Positions 34,833-44,081 of a DNA stretch of 47,868 nt are shown piece by piece (the first letter of the stretch is position 1; each line of letters starts with the position of its first letter). This DNA comes from Lachnoclostridium sp. MSJ-17. GTDB taxonomy: Bacteria; Bacillota; Clostridia; Oscillospirales; Acutalibacteraceae. The translations under genes and the position numbers were made by a program. The notes beneath the pieces were generated by a model. It searched no databases and was not told the DNA's origin. It saw only the letters and a list, made by a program, of their open reading frames with translations. Where the stretch lies: positions 1 to 47,868 of the forward strand of contig NZ_JAHLQB010000075.1 in assembly GCF_018918205.1 (NCBI RefSeq), written 5' to 3'.

Positions 34833-35351
34833 ATGGCAAAGCTCAACCTTGTGCTCGTCGAACCCGAAATCCCCCAGAACACAGGCAACATAGCGCGCAC
34901 CTGCGCCGCTACCGGCGCGTCCTTACATCTCGTGGAGCCACTCGGCTTCCGCGTCGACGACAGAAAGCTCAAACGCGCCGGACTCGACTACTGGCACCTG
35001 CTCGACATCACCTACTACAAGAGCCTCGACGATTTCTTTGAAAAAACAAAGGGCGGCAATTACTTTTTCTTCTCGACAAAGGGCACTCACCGCCACAGCG
35101 ACGTCGAATACCCCGACAACTGCTACCTTTTGTTCGGCAAGGAAACCAGAGGTCTGCCCGAGCATCTTCTTATGCAGCACCCGAACGAGACCCTGCGGAT
35201 TCCGATGATCGACGAGGCGAGAAGTCTGAACCTCTCGAACTCCGTCGCGATCGCCGCATACGAGGTTCTGCGGCAGTGGGATTACCCAGAGCTTAAAAAC
35301 AGGGGCGAGCTGCACCGCCACCGCTGGAGCGACCTGAATAACCTCGGCTGA
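34833..35351 (+). CDS. trmL: tRNA (cytidine(34)-2'-O)-methyltransferase TrmL
   Basis: TrmL methylates the wobble base ribose in tRNA-Leu isoacceptors. The 172-residue protein is a minimal SPOUT enzyme. It has motif 1 PEIPQNTGNIARTCAATGA, motif 2 with LLFGKETRGLPEHLL, and motif 3 with IPMIDEARSLNLSNSVAIAAYE, which form the knotted SAM site. AAAGGAAA precedes the ATG. It has its own promoter and is separate from pgk, which also has a promoter. Confidence 0.95.
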   Translation: MAKLNLVLVEPEIPQNTGNIARTCAATGASLHLVEPLGFRVDDRKLKRAGLDYWHLLDITYYKSLDDFFEKTKGGNYFFFSTKGTHRHSDVEYPDNCYLLFGKETRGLPEHLLMQHPNETLRIPMIDEARSLNLSNSVAIAAYEVLRQWDYPELKNRGELHRHRWSDLNNLG

Positions 35352-35386
35352 GCGGCGAAATTTTTCAACAAATCGCCCAAAACCTA

Positions 35387-35415
35387 TTGATAAAAAGCCT
35401 AGAATGTAATATAAT
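35387..35415 (+). promoter_or_regulatory. Promoter of pgk
   Basis: TTGATA (35387-35392), 17-bp spacer, TATAAT (35410-35415). Confidence 0.82.
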
Positions 35416-35474
35416 ATGATTGATGTAAAATACAGTTTTTTACAAATCTCTAAAACCGAAAGGATTGAACAATT

Positions 35475-36683
35475 ATGCAGCTTAACAAAGTATCAGTTGA
35501 TGATATCAATGTAAAGGGCAAGAAGGTTCTTGTCCGCGTTGACTTCAACGTACCCCTCAAGGACGGCGTTATCACCAACGATAACAGAATCGTTGCGGCT
35601 CTCCCCACAATCAAGAAGTTGATCGCCGACGGCGGCAAGGTTATCCTCTGCTCTCACCTCGGCAAGCCCAAGAACGGTCCCGAGGCTAAGTTCTCACTCG
35701 CTCCCGCGGCAGTCCGTCTCTCCGAGCTTCTCGGTCAGGACGTTGTCTTTGCCGATGACGACGAAGTCGTAGGCGAGAACGCAAAGAAGGCTGTTGCTGA
35801 GATGAAGGACGGCGACGTTGTTCTTCTCCAGAACACCCGTTTCAGAAAAGAAGAGACAAAGAACCTCGAGCCCTTCTCCACTGAGCTCGCTTCCCTCGCC
35901 GACGTATTCGTTATGGACGCGTTCGGCTCCGCTCACCGCGCTCACTGCTCCACCGCGGGCGTAACCGAGCATATCAAGGACACCGCTGTAGGTTACCTCA
36001 TGCAGAAGGAGATCAACTACCTCGGCAACGCTGTCGAGACTCCCGTTCGTCCCTTCGTCGCTATCCTCGGCGGCGCCAAGGTTGCGGACAAGCTCAACGT
36101 TATCTCCAACCTCCTCGAGAAGTGCGACACTCTCATCATCGGCGGCGGCATGGCTTACACCTTCCTCAAGGCTCAGGGCAAAGAGGTCGGCAAGTCTCTC
36201 GTTGACGACAGCAAGCTCGACTACTGCAAGGATATGATCGCCAAGGCTGAGCAGCTCGGCAAGCAGCTCCTTCTCCCCATCGACACCACTATCGCGGCTG
36301 AGTTCCCGAATCCCATCGACGCTCCCATCGACGTTGAGGTCGTTGACGCAGACAGCATTCCCGCTGACATGCAGGGTCTCGATATCGGCACAAAAACTCA
36401 GGCTCTCTTCGCTGACGCTGTAAAGTCCGCCAAGACAGTTGTCTGGAACGGACCCATGGGCGTATTTGAGAACCCCATTCTCGCAAAGGGCACTATCGCT
36501 GTTGCGAAGGCTCTCGCTGAGACTGACGCTACCACCATCATCGGCGGCGGCGACTCCGCTGCAGCTGTTATCCAGCTCGGCTTCGCTGACAAGATGAGCC
36601 ACATCTCCACCGGCGGCGGCGCTTCCCTCGAGTACCTCGAAGGCAAGACACTTCCCGGTATCGCTGTTATCGCTGACAAATAA
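35475..36683 (+). CDS. pgk: Phosphoglycerate kinase
   Basis: Pgk transfers phosphate from 1,3-bisphosphoglycerate to ADP in glycolysis. The 402-residue protein has the signature [15 protein letters not shown], substrate-binding arginines in [10 protein letters not shown] and the RFRKEE segment, the nucleotide-site sequence [13 protein letters not shown], and C-terminal [10 protein letters not shown] with [21 protein letters not shown] precedes the ATG. Codon use is strongly biased to C/G-ending forms typical of highly expressed genes. It heads the pgk-tpiA-gpmI run; a GC-rich hairpin separates it from tpiA. Confidence 0.98.
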   Translation: MQLNKVSVDDINVKGKKVLVRVDFNVPLKDGVITNDNRIVAALPTIKKLIADGGKVILCSHLGKPKNGPEAKFSLAPAAVRLSELLGQDVVFADDDEVVGENAKKAVAEMKDGDVVLLQNTRFRKEETKNLEPFSTELASLADVFVMDAFGSAHRAHCSTAGVTEHIKDTAVGYLMQKEINYLGNAVETPVRPFVAILGGAKVADKLNVISNLLEKCDTLIIGGGMAYTFLKAQGKEVGKSLVDDSKLDYCKDMIAKAEQLGKQLLLPIDTTIAAEFPNPIDAPIDVEVVDADSIPADMQGLDIGTKTQALFADAVKSAKTVVWNGPMGVFENPILAKGTIAVAKALAETDATTIIGGGDSAAAVIQLGFADKMSHISTGGGASLEYLEGKTLPGIAVIADK

Positions 36684-36705
36684 GCTCCGTCAAATAAAAA
36701 TCATT

Positions 36706-36736
36706 CGGGCGCACTCACGCGTGCGCCCGTTATTTT
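36706..36736 (+). terminator. Hairpin between pgk and tpiA, possible partial terminator
   Basis: CGGGCGCAC (36706-36714) pairs perfectly with GTGCGCCCG (36721-36729), followed by TTATTTT. The broken T run suggests read-through into tpiA or mRNA stabilisation rather than a full stop. Confidence 0.7.
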
Positions 36737-36759
36737 AAAAACGAAAGGAATGGATCGAC

Positions 36760-37527
36760 ATGGATAAAGCAAAGAGAAAAGCAATTATCGCGGGCAACTG
36801 GAAAATGAACAAGACCCCCAAGGAGGCTACCGCCCTTCTTAACGCAATCACTCCCCTCGTTAAGGACGCTGATTGCGAGGTCATCGCCTGCGTTCCCTAC
36901 GTTGACCTTGCCGCTGCTATCGAGGCGACTGCCGGCACAAACGTAAAGATCGGCGCCGAGAACTGCCACTGGGCTGAAAGCGGCGCTTTCACCGGCGAGA
37001 TCTCGACCGGTATGCTCAAGGAAATCGGCGTTGAGTACGTTGTTCTCGGTCACTCCGAGCGCAGACAGTACTTCGGCGAGACTGACGAGACCGTCAACAA
37101 GAGAACCAAGGCTGCTCTCGCCGCAGGTCTCAAGCCTATCGTATGCGTAGGCGAGCTTCTCTGGGAGCGCGAGTGCGACATCACCGAGGAAGTCATCGCA
37201 AGACAGATCAAGCTCGACCTCTGGGACGTTACCGAGGAAGAACTCAAGAACGTCGTTATCGCTTACGAGCCTGTATGGGCTATCGGAACCGGCAAGACCG
37301 CTACCTCCGATCAGGCTGAGGAGGTTTGCGCCTTCATCAGAGCACAGCTCGCAAAGCTCTACAATCAGGACGCGGCTGACGCTGTTACTATCCAGTACGG
37401 CGGCTCCATGAACGACGGCAATGCCGACGAGCTTCTCTCCAAGACAAACGTAGACGGCGGTCTCATCGGCGGCGCGTCACTCGTAGCGGAGAAATTCGCC
37501 GCTATCGTTAAGGCTGCAAGCAAATAA
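36760..37527 (+). CDS. tpiA: Triosephosphate isomerase
   Basis: TpiA interconverts dihydroxyacetone phosphate and glyceraldehyde 3-phosphate. The 255-residue protein has the substrate-site AGNWKMNKT, the catalytic histidine in [14 protein letters not shown], the catalytic glutamate in [17 protein letters not shown], and the phosphate-binding QYGGSMN and GGLIGGASL loops. AAAGGAA is placed before the ATG. Strong codon bias matches pgk. No other promoter was seen before it. Confidence 0.98.
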   Translation: MDKAKRKAIIAGNWKMNKTPKEATALLNAITPLVKDADCEVIACVPYVDLAAAIEATAGTNVKIGAENCHWAESGAFTGEISTGMLKEIGVEYVVLGHSERRQYFGETDETVNKRTKAALAAGLKPIVCVGELLWERECDITEEVIARQIKLDLWDVTEEELKNVVIAYEPVWAIGTGKTATSDQAEEVCAFIRAQLAKLYNQDAADAVTIQYGGSMNDGNADELLSKTNVDGGLIGGASLVAEKFAAIVKAASK

Positions 37528-37560
37528 TTTTTCACGAAAGGGGTTTTTCAACGTGAAAAA
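37528..37560 (+). promoter_or_regulatory. Inverted repeat enclosing the gpmI ribosome site and start codon
   Basis: TTTTTCACG (37528-37536) is a perfect inverse of CGTGAAAAA (37552-37560). The loop contains AAAGGGG, and the GTG start (37553-37555) lies in the 3' arm. Folding would block initiation. Confidence 0.6.
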
Positions 37561-39073
37561 ACCTTTGATTCTTATGATTCTCGACGGCTTCGGCGTGGGC
37601 AAAAAGGGCGAGGAAAAGGCTAACGCGATCCTCGCCGCGAACACTCCGAACATCGATAAATTCTTTAAGGAAAACGCGCTGACTCAGATCGGCGCTTCGG
37701 GTATGGACGTAGGTCTGCCCGACGGTCAGATGGGCAACAGCGAGGTCGGTCACACCAACATCGGCGCAGGCAGGATTGTTTATCAGGAGCTGACCCGCAT
37801 CACCAAGACTATCAACGAGGACAAGCTCAAGGACAACGAGGCAATTGTCGGCGCAATCAAAAAAGCGGTCGACAACGGCACCGCTCTCCACCTTATGGGT
37901 CTGCTCTCACCCGGCGGCGTTCACAGCCACATCACCCACCTCTACGGCATAGTTGAGCTCGCGAAGTTGCTCGGTCTCGAGAAGGTTTACATTCACGCCT
38001 TCCTCGACGGCAGAGACGTTCCGCCCTCAAGCGCGGCGGGTTACATGGAGGACTGTGTCAAGGAGCTCGACAAGATCGGCGTAGGCAAGATCGCCACCGT
38101 CATGGGCAGATACTACGCTATGGACAGAGATAACCGCTGGGAGCGCGTTGAAAAGGCGTACTCCGCTATCGTTTACCGCGAGGGCGTCGACGAGGACTGC
38201 CCCGTTCAGGCTATCAAAAACTCCTACGAGAACGGCGTTACCGACGAGTTCGTGCTGCCCTGCGTTATCAAGGGCGGCGAGGCTGTAAAGCCCAACGACA
38301 GCATCATCTTCTACAACTTCCGCCCCGACAGAGCGCGTGAAATCACACGCACCTTTGTCGATCCGGATTTCAGCGGCTTTGAGCGCAGAAACGGCTTCTT
38401 CCCGCTCAACTACGTCTGCATGACGCAGTACGACGCGACGATGCCCAACGTTGAGATCGCGTTCAAGCCCCAGACTCTCAAGAATACCATGGGCGAGTAC
38501 ATTTCCTCACTCGGCATGAAGCAGCTGCGTATCGCCGAGACCGAGAAGTACGCTCATGTAACCTTCTTCTTCAACGGCGGCGTTGAAAAGGTCTACGAGG
38601 GCGAGGACAGGATCCTTGTCAAGTCTCCCTCCGTAGCTACCTACGATCTGCAGCCCGAGATGAGCGCGTATGAGGTCACCGAAAAGCTCGTTCCCGCGAT
38701 AAAGAGCGGCACATACGACATGATTATCCTCAACTTCGCGAACTGCGACATGGTCGGTCACACAGGCGTGTTTGACGCGGCTGTCAAGGCGGTTGAGGCG
38801 GTCGACGACTGCGTAGGCAAGGTCGTCAATGCTATTCTCGAGATGGGCGGCGCGGCAATCATCACCGCTGACCACGGCAATGCCGACAAGATGATCGACG
38901 AGGACGGCAAGCCCTTCACGGCTCACACCACCAACCCTGTTCCCTTCTGCGTTATCGGCTATGACTGCAAGCTCCGCGAGGGCGGCGTTCTTGCTGACAT
39001 CGCTCCCACCATGCTCAAAATCATGGATCTTGAGCAGCCGAAGGAAATGGAAGGCAAGTCGATTATTATCTGA
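37553..39073 (+). CDS. gpmI: 2,3-bisphosphoglycerate-independent phosphoglycerate mutase
   Basis: GpmI converts 3-phosphoglycerate to 2-phosphoglycerate and needs manganese. The 506-residue protein starts at GTG, giving [15 protein letters not shown], where the first metal-ligand aspartate sits. The catalytic serine is in [16 protein letters not shown]. Other ligands appear in [32 protein letters not shown] and [13 protein letters not shown]. The AAAGGGG ribosome site and start codon lie inside an inverted repeat. The gene follows tpiA by 25 bp and ends the glycolytic run at a strong terminator. Confidence 0.98.
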   Translation: MKKPLILMILDGFGVGKKGEEKANAILAANTPNIDKFFKENALTQIGASGMDVGLPDGQMGNSEVGHTNIGAGRIVYQELTRITKTINEDKLKDNEAIVGAIKKAVDNGTALHLMGLLSPGGVHSHITHLYGIVELAKLLGLEKVYIHAFLDGRDVPPSSAAGYMEDCVKELDKIGVGKIATVMGRYYAMDRDNRWERVEKAYSAIVYREGVDEDCPVQAIKNSYENGVTDEFVLPCVIKGGEAVKPNDSIIFYNFRPDRAREITRTFVDPDFSGFERRNGFFPLNYVCMTQYDATMPNVEIAFKPQTLKNTMGEYISSLGMKQLRIAETEKYAHVTFFFNGGVEKVYEGEDRILVKSPSVATYDLQPEMSAYEVTEKLVPAIKSGTYDMIILNFANCDMVGHTGVFDAAVKAVEAVDDCVGKVVNAILEMGGAAIITADHGNADKMIDEDGKPFTAHTTNPVPFCVIGYDCKLREGGVLADIAPTMLKIMDLEQPKEMEGKSIII

Positions 39074-39086
39074 TGATTATATTTCA

Positions 39087-39116
39087 GGCACACAGTTTCG
39101 GCTGTGTGCCTTTTTT
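39087..39116 (+). terminator. Terminator after gpmI
   Basis: GGCACACAG (39087-39095) pairs with CTGTGTGCC (39102-39110), followed by TTTTTT. Confidence 0.95.
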
Positions 39117-39119
39117 ATA

Positions 39120-39148
39120 TTGAACATTCCGGACGAATCGTGTATAAT
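39120..39148 (+). promoter_or_regulatory. Promoter of the ABC exporter pair
   Basis: TTGAAC (39120-39125), 17-bp spacer, TATAAT (39143-39148), directly after the gpmI terminator. Confidence 0.83.
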
Positions 39149-39179
39149 AGTGGCAGCATCAAAAAAGAAGGATAAAAAT

Positions 39180-40922
39180 ATGTTAAAACTCCGGCGATTT
39201 CTAAAAGGCTACACAAAGGAAGTAATCATCGGGCCGCTGTGCAAGCTGTTTGAGGCGATACTCGAGCTGCTCGTGCCGCTCGTCATGGCTAACATTATCG
39301 ACGTTGGCATAAATGAGATGCACAGCGTGAATTATGTGCTGAGAATGGGCGGCGTCCTTGTTCTGCTCGCGGCAACGGGTCTTACAAGCGCGCTGTTCTG
39401 TCAGTATTTCGCTTCAAAAGCGTCTCAGGGCGCGGGAACCGCGATAAGGCGCGCGCTGTTCAGGCATATCAACTCTCTCTCTCACGCGGAGCTTGACAGG
39501 TTCGGCACGCCGTCGCTGATCACGCGAATGACGAACGACACCAATCAGGTGCAGCAGAGCATCGCTATGTGCATACGTCTGCTGACGCGCGCTCCGTTCA
39601 TCATCATCGGATCACTGATTATGGCGGTCTCGATTAACGCACAGCTCGCGTGGATATTTTTCGGCGCAGCGGTGCTTATCGCGCTGACGCTGTACTTCGT
39701 TATGAACCGCAGCGTACCGCTGTATGCCGCGGTACAGAAAAAGCTCGATAAAATCGGTCTTATCTCGCGCGAGAACCTCTCGGGCAACCGCGTTATCCGC
39801 GCGTTCTCAAAGCAGAACACGGAGAAGGAGCGCATCGACGCCGCCACAGAGGATCTGACAAGGACCTCTGCACGCGTCAGCATGCTCTCAGCGCTTCTCA
39901 GCCCCGTCACCTACCTCGTTACCGACTGCGCGATAATTGCGATCGTCTGGTTCGGCGCGGTAAACGTCAACGCCGGAGGCATGAAAACGGGAGATATCGT
40001 CGCTCTCGTCAGCTACATGACTCAGATCCTGCTCGCAATGGTAGTCGTAGCGAATCTCGTTATTCTCATGACTAAGTCCGGCGCGTCCGCAAAGCGCATC
40101 AACGAGGTCTTTGAAACTGTCCCCTCCGTCCGCGAGGAGTACTATGACTATATGCCGCTCCACCCCTCTGAGGATACGCCGAAGATCGAATTCAAAAACG
40201 TCAGCTTCAACTACAGCAGCAACGGCGACGACGAGCTCAGCGGCATTTCGTTTACGGTAAAACGCGGTCAGACTGTCGGCATTATAGGCGGTACCGGCTC
40301 GGGCAAATCGACCCTGATCTCACTGATTCCGCGGTTTTACGACGCTAACGAGGGAGAAGTCCTCGTCGACGGCTACAATGTGCGCCGCTACTGCTTCCGT
40401 CAGCTCAGGCGGCAATTCGGCATTGTACCGCAGCAGAGCGTGCTGTTCAGCGGCACGATACGCGACAACATGAAGTGGCGCAACCCCGAAGCAAGCGACG
40501 GCGAGATCAACCGCGCGCTTGAAATCGCTCAGGCTGCGGAATTCGTAAACAAACTGCCGCGCAGACTCGACAGCCGCGTAGAACAGGGCGGTAAGAATTT
40601 CAGCGGCGGTCAGAGACAAAGGCTCTGTATCGCTCGCGCGATAGTCTCGCAGCCCGAAATACTTATCCTCGACGACAGCTTCTCGGCTCTTGACTTCGCA
40701 ACCGACGCGGCTCTGAGAAAGGCTCTCGCCGATAACGCAAAGGACACGACTGTGCTCATTGTCACACAGCGCTGCTCGACCATCAAAAACGCCGATCTGA
40801 TCCTCGTGCTCAGCGACGGCAAGCTCGCGGGTCAGGGCACGCACAGCGAGCTGTTCGAGAACTGCGAGGTCTACCGCGATATCTGTCTTTCGCAGCTCAG
40901 TGAAACGGAGGTGGCAAAATGA
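39180..40922 (+). CDS. ABC exporter half-transporter with degenerate ATP site
   Basis: This is the first half of a heterodimeric ABC exporter of the multidrug/lipid type. From ATG 39180 (AGAAGGA upstream) it is 580 residues: six membrane helices (about 15-310) and a nucleotide-binding domain with Walker A GGTGSGKST, Q loop VPQQS, signature FSGGQRQRLCIARA, and Walker B LILDD followed by SFSALD. The residue after the Walker B aspartate is Asp where the catalytic Glu normally stands, as in the degenerate site of TM287/288 and BmrCD. A longer reading upstream overlaps gpmI and has no ribosome site. The partner gene overlaps its stop (ATGA). The substrate is unknown. Confidence 0.94.
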   Translation: MLKLRRFLKGYTKEVIIGPLCKLFEAILELLVPLVMANIIDVGINEMHSVNYVLRMGGVLVLLAATGLTSALFCQYFASKASQGAGTAIRRALFRHINSLSHAELDRFGTPSLITRMTNDTNQVQQSIAMCIRLLTRAPFIIIGSLIMAVSINAQLAWIFFGAAVLIALTLYFVMNRSVPLYAAVQKKLDKIGLISRENLSGNRVIRAFSKQNTEKERIDAATEDLTRTSARVSMLSALLSPVTYLVTDCAIIAIVWFGAVNVNAGGMKTGDIVALVSYMTQILLAMVVVANLVILMTKSGASAKRINEVFETVPSVREEYYDYMPLHPSEDTPKIEFKNVSFNYSSNGDDELSGISFTVKRGQTVGIIGGTGSGKSTLISLIPRFYDANEGEVLVDGYNVRRYCFRQLRRQFGIVPQQSVLFSGTIRDNMKWRNPEASDGEINRALEIAQAAEFVNKLPRRLDSRVEQGGKNFSGGQRQRLCIARAIVSQPEILILDDSFSALDFATDAALRKALADNAKDTTVLIVTQRCSTIKNADLILVLSDGKLAGQGTHSELFENCEVYRDICLSQLSETEVAK

Positions 40923-42652
40923 GATCCTCCGCTGTAAAAAAGCTGCTTCCGCGGCTTAAAAGCCACACAGGACTGCTGATACTCGCCATGCTCAGCGCAG
41001 TTATCAGCATCTCACTCACGCTTCTGATACCCGTTCTAGTCGGCAGGGCTATAGATAACATCATCGCCGAGGGTCAGGTTTACTTTGAGGCTGTCGCACA
41101 AATCATTATCTACATCGCCGCAGCGGTGATCGGCGTTACCTCATGTCAGTGGCTGATGAATTTTCTTGTTAACCTTATCAGCTTCCGGCTTGTCCGAGAC
41201 CTCAGGCGCGACGTGTTCCGCAAGTTCAATACGGTGCCGCTCTCCGCAATCGACACAAACCCGCACGGCGACCTTATCAGCCGCGTGATAAACGACGTCG
41301 ACGCTGTCGGCGACGGTCTGACTCAGCTTATTTTGCAGCTGTTCTCGGGAGTCGTCACAATCGTCGGCACCCTCGGCTTTATGCTCGCTATCGACTGGAG
41401 AATAGCCATCGCGGTATTTCTGCTCACGCCTATGTCTCTGTTCCTCGCCGCGTTCATCGGCAGGCTGACGCACAGGCGGTTCACGGAACAGCAGATTTTG
41501 CAGGGCGAGATATCCTCCTTCGTCGAGGAGCACGTCGGCAATCAGCGGCTCGTCAAGGCGTTTTCATTTGAGCACCGCGCCTTCGAGGGCTTTGACAAAT
41601 ACAACGACGAGCTTCAGACAGTCGGCTTCAAGGCTCAGTTCGCCGGCGCGCTCGCAAACCCGAGCACGCGCTTTGTGAACGCGCTCGTCTACGCCGCTGT
41701 CGGGGTTTTCGGCGCGATCACAGTCATCACGGGAGGACTGAGCATCGGCGGACTCTCGTGCTTCCTCACCTACGCCAACCAGTACACCAAGCCGTTCAAC
41801 GAGGTCACAGGCGTTCTTACCCAGCTCAGCACCGGAATCGCCGCGGCAGAGAGGATCTTTGAGGTTCTCGAATGGGCTGACGAGACTCCCGACAAGAGCA
41901 GCACACCGCTTGAAAACTGCAAAGGCAGCGTAAAAATTGAGGACGTGAGCTTTTCCTACGTTCCCGAAAAGCCGCTGATAAAGCACTTTTCGCTCGACGT
42001 TCCGAGCGGCTGCCACGTCGCTATAGTCGGTCCCACGGGCTGCGGCAAAACAACGCTTATTAACCTGCTGATGCGCTTTTACGAGGTCAATGAGGGCAGG
42101 ATACTGCTCGACGGCACGGATATCCGCGACCTCAGCCGCGACGCGCTCAGACGCTGCTACGGCATGGTGCTCCAGGACAGCTGGCTGTTCTGCGGCACGA
42201 TCATGGAAAATCTCCGTTACGGCAACGAGAACGCCACCGACGACGAGGTTATCGCGGCGGCTAAATCCGCGCACGCCCACAGCTTCATCAAGCGAATGCC
42301 CAATGGCTATGACACCGAGATCAGCGAAGGCGGCGGCAACCTCAGTCAGGGACAGAAGCAGCTGCTCTGTATCGCGCGCGCGATGCTGACAAACCCGAGC
42401 GTGCTGATTCTCGACGAAGCGACCTCGTCGATAGATACCCTCACCGAGATCCGCGTTCAGAAGGCGTTTGCGAAGATGATGAAGGGCAGGACGAGCTTTG
42501 TTGTCGCCCACAGACTCTCCACTATCAAGGAGAGCGACGTTATCCTCGTGATGAAGGACGGCAACATTATCGAGCAGGGCAATCACGAGGAGCTGCTCAA
42601 AAAAGGCGGCTTCTACCATACGCTTTATCACTCGCAGTTTGAAAATAAATAA
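40919..42652 (+). CDS. ABC exporter half-transporter, catalytic partner
   Basis: This is the second half of the heterodimeric exporter. The 577-residue protein has six membrane helices (about 15-310) and an ATPase domain with Walker A GPTGCGKTT, Q loop VLQDSW, signature LSQGQKQLLCIARA and the canonical Walker B LILDEATSSID with catalytic Glu, plus H-loop VVAHRLST. The altered signature LSQGQ would face the degenerate Walker site of the partner, while the partner's FSGGQ faces the intact site here. That is the usual asymmetric arrangement. A terminator hairpin begins 11 bp after the stop. Confidence 0.95.
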   Translation: MRSSAVKKLLPRLKSHTGLLILAMLSAVISISLTLLIPVLVGRAIDNIIAEGQVYFEAVAQIIIYIAAAVIGVTSCQWLMNFLVNLISFRLVRDLRRDVFRKFNTVPLSAIDTNPHGDLISRVINDVDAVGDGLTQLILQLFSGVVTIVGTLGFMLAIDWRIAIAVFLLTPMSLFLAAFIGRLTHRRFTEQQILQGEISSFVEEHVGNQRLVKAFSFEHRAFEGFDKYNDELQTVGFKAQFAGALANPSTRFVNALVYAAVGVFGAITVITGGLSIGGLSCFLTYANQYTKPFNEVTGVLTQLSTGIAAAERIFEVLEWADETPDKSSTPLENCKGSVKIEDVSFSYVPEKPLIKHFSLDVPSGCHVAIVGPTGCGKTTLINLLMRFYEVNEGRILLDGTDIRDLSRDALRRCYGMVLQDSWLFCGTIMENLRYGNENATDDEVIAAAKSAHAHSFIKRMPNGYDTEISEGGGNLSQGQKQLLCIARAMLTNPSVLILDEATSSIDTLTEIRVQKAFAKMMKGRTSFVVAHRLSTIKESDVILVMKDGNIIEQGNHEELLKKGGFYHTLYHSQFENK

Positions 42653-42662
42653 TTCGCATTAT

Positions 42663-42703
42663 CTCCGCATATAATTCACTGAGATTATATGCGGAGGTTT
42701 TTT
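42663..42703 (+). terminator. Terminator after the ABC pair whose 3' arm is the next ribosome site
   Basis: CTCCGCATATAAT (42663-42675) pairs perfectly with ATTATATGCGGAG (42684-42696) over an 8-nt loop, followed by TTTTTT (42698-42703). GGAGG (42693-42697) in the 3' arm is the ribosome site of the gene starting at ATG 42704. Confidence 0.88.
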
Positions 42704-43549
42704 ATGTTAACAGCACTGAGTGTAAACATTCCCGAAAGGGCTGACGGATTAAAAAGACTGCGCGACCGCCTGCGCCGCGACAGAGTCGAGGTTCAGGTAA
42801 GCCGCGCAAGGGGCGTGAGCCTGCGGCACATTACATACACGAGCTACAGCGGCGAGGTCCGGCTCGACCGCGCAGACAGGCTGATAGGCGCGAGCCGCTC
42901 GCAGCTGCTCTGCTCAGAAAAGCTCGTTTTCCCCCTGCACAGCGGCTACAGGCGTTTTTCGTCGCGCTCGTTCTCATCGAGACTCTGTGCGAACATGGCG
43001 CTTGAGATTCTGCGGCTCTGCCCATCTGCTGCAAGTCTCAGGTGCGGGATATACGACCCAAAGGGCATTGCGTCAGGCTATCTGCTGCAATCGCTCTCGT
43101 ACTGCGTCAACCCTGTCGTTATCGAGGGTGACAATGAGATATATTCTCTCGCCCGCGAGCGCGCTCTTACAGAGCTCGGAGCGACTGTTACCGTGACAAA
43201 AAACCTGTCCGAGCTTGAACGCTGCGATTTTGTGCTCGCCCCGGCAGGTATTGACGCTGAGCTCAAGCTCAAGCCCGAGGCTATCATACTCACCTCGGGA
43301 GAACCGTCAACTCAGATAAGCGGCGAGGTTTACTACAAATACAGATTCCGTATGCCGAACGGCTTTGACGCGCTCAAACCCAAGGAGCTCAGCGAGGAGT
43401 ATTTCTGTTCGGCGCTTTACACCCTCGGCGCGCAGTATGAGCTCGGGTCGATAGTACCGCTGGGCGTTGACGGAAAATCCGGCTCTCAAACCGTCAATTC
43501 CCTCTCAGAGCTTCTTGACAACCGCGCGAAAAAAGCATATAATAGGTGA
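42704..43549 (+). CDS. Uncharacterised protein with a Rossmann-like segment
   Basis: Not recognised. The 281-residue protein starts [16 protein letters not shown]. The N-terminal ~110 residues are arginine-rich. A central part alternates strands and helices ([18 protein letters not shown], then [20 protein letters not shown] and [15 protein letters not shown], then CDFVLAPAG), which looks like a nucleotide-binding Rossmann fold without the classic GxGxxG. The C-terminal part has no visible motif. There is no signal peptide or membrane helix. Its translation signals lie within the upstream terminator. A perfect promoter for the next gene is embedded in its last codons. Codon use fits the neighbours, so it is a genuine gene. 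Confidence 0.8.
   Translation: MLTALSVNIPERADGLKRLRDRLRRDRVEVQVSRARGVSLRHITYTSYSGEVRLDRADRLIGASRSQLLCSEKLVFPLHSGYRRFSSRSFSSRLCANMALEILRLCPSAASLRCGIYDPKGIASGYLLQSLSYCVNPVVIEGDNEIYSLARERALTELGATVTVTKNLSELERCDFVLAPAGIDAELKLKPEAIILTSGEPSTQISGEVYYKYRFRMPNGFDALKPKELSEEYFCSALYTLGAQYELGSIVPLGVDGKSGSQTVNSLSELLDNRAKKAYNR
43515..43543 (+). promoter_or_regulatory. Perfect consensus promoter of greA-lysS
   Basis: TTGACA (43515-43520), 17-bp spacer, TATAAT (43538-43543). It matches the vegetative consensus at all 12 positions and lies inside the 3' end of the preceding gene. Confidence 0.9.
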
Positions 43550-43586
43550 GTGTGTAACCAAATTAATTGAAAGGAAGTTTATTGAT

Positions 43587-44069
43587 ATGGCAGCAAAACC
43601 CACAATGCTCACCGCGGAAGGCTTGAAAAAGCTCGAAGACGAGCTTGTATTCTTACAAAACGTAAAGCGTAAGGAAATCGCTGAGAAAATCAAGGTAGCG
43701 CGTTCCTTCGGCGACCTCTCCGAGAACAGCGAATACGACGACGCAAAGAATGAGCAGGCGATCATGGAAGCCCGCATCAACACTATCGAGGCTATCCTCA
43801 AGACCGCCGTTCTGATCGACGAGTCCGAGACCTCGAACGAGCGCGTACACCTCACCTCTGTCGTAAAGATCGAGATGCTCTCGACCGGCAGACAGGTTCA
43901 GTATAAAATCGTCGGCTCCGGCTCAAACGAAGCCAACCCCAAGGAGGGTAAAATCTCCGACGAAAGTCCTATCGGCGCCGCTCTGATGGACAAGAGCGTC
44001 GGCGACGTTGTCGAGGTAGAAACACCCGGCGGCATAGTCGGCATCAAGATTCTCGAAATTACTAAGTAA
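43587..44069 (+). CDS. greA: Transcription elongation factor GreA
   Basis: GreA rescues backtracked RNA polymerase by stimulating transcript cleavage. From ATG 43587 the protein is 160 residues: an N-terminal antiparallel coiled coil (about 8-75) whose tip carries the acidic catalytic pair in the segment [15 protein letters not shown], and a C-terminal FKBP-like domain with GEADPKEGKIS-like (here [16 protein letters not shown]) and [20 protein letters not shown] precedes the ATG. An in-frame upstream extension overlaps the preceding gene and is not used. It is followed by lysS after 12 bp, a common pairing. Confidence 0.97.
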   Translation: MAAKPTMLTAEGLKKLEDELVFLQNVKRKEIAEKIKVARSFGDLSENSEYDDAKNEQAIMEARINTIEAILKTAVLIDESETSNERVHLTSVVKIEMLSTGRQVQYKIVGSGSNEANPKEGKISDESPIGAALMDKSVGDVVEVETPGGIVGIKILEITK

Positions 44070-44081
44070 GGAAGTAGAAAT

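Noticed and set aside
38961..39179. N-terminal extension of the first ABC exporter gene into gpmI
   Set aside because: The extension overlaps gpmI and a strong terminator and promoter. ATG 39180 has a ribosome site and the family-typical N terminus.
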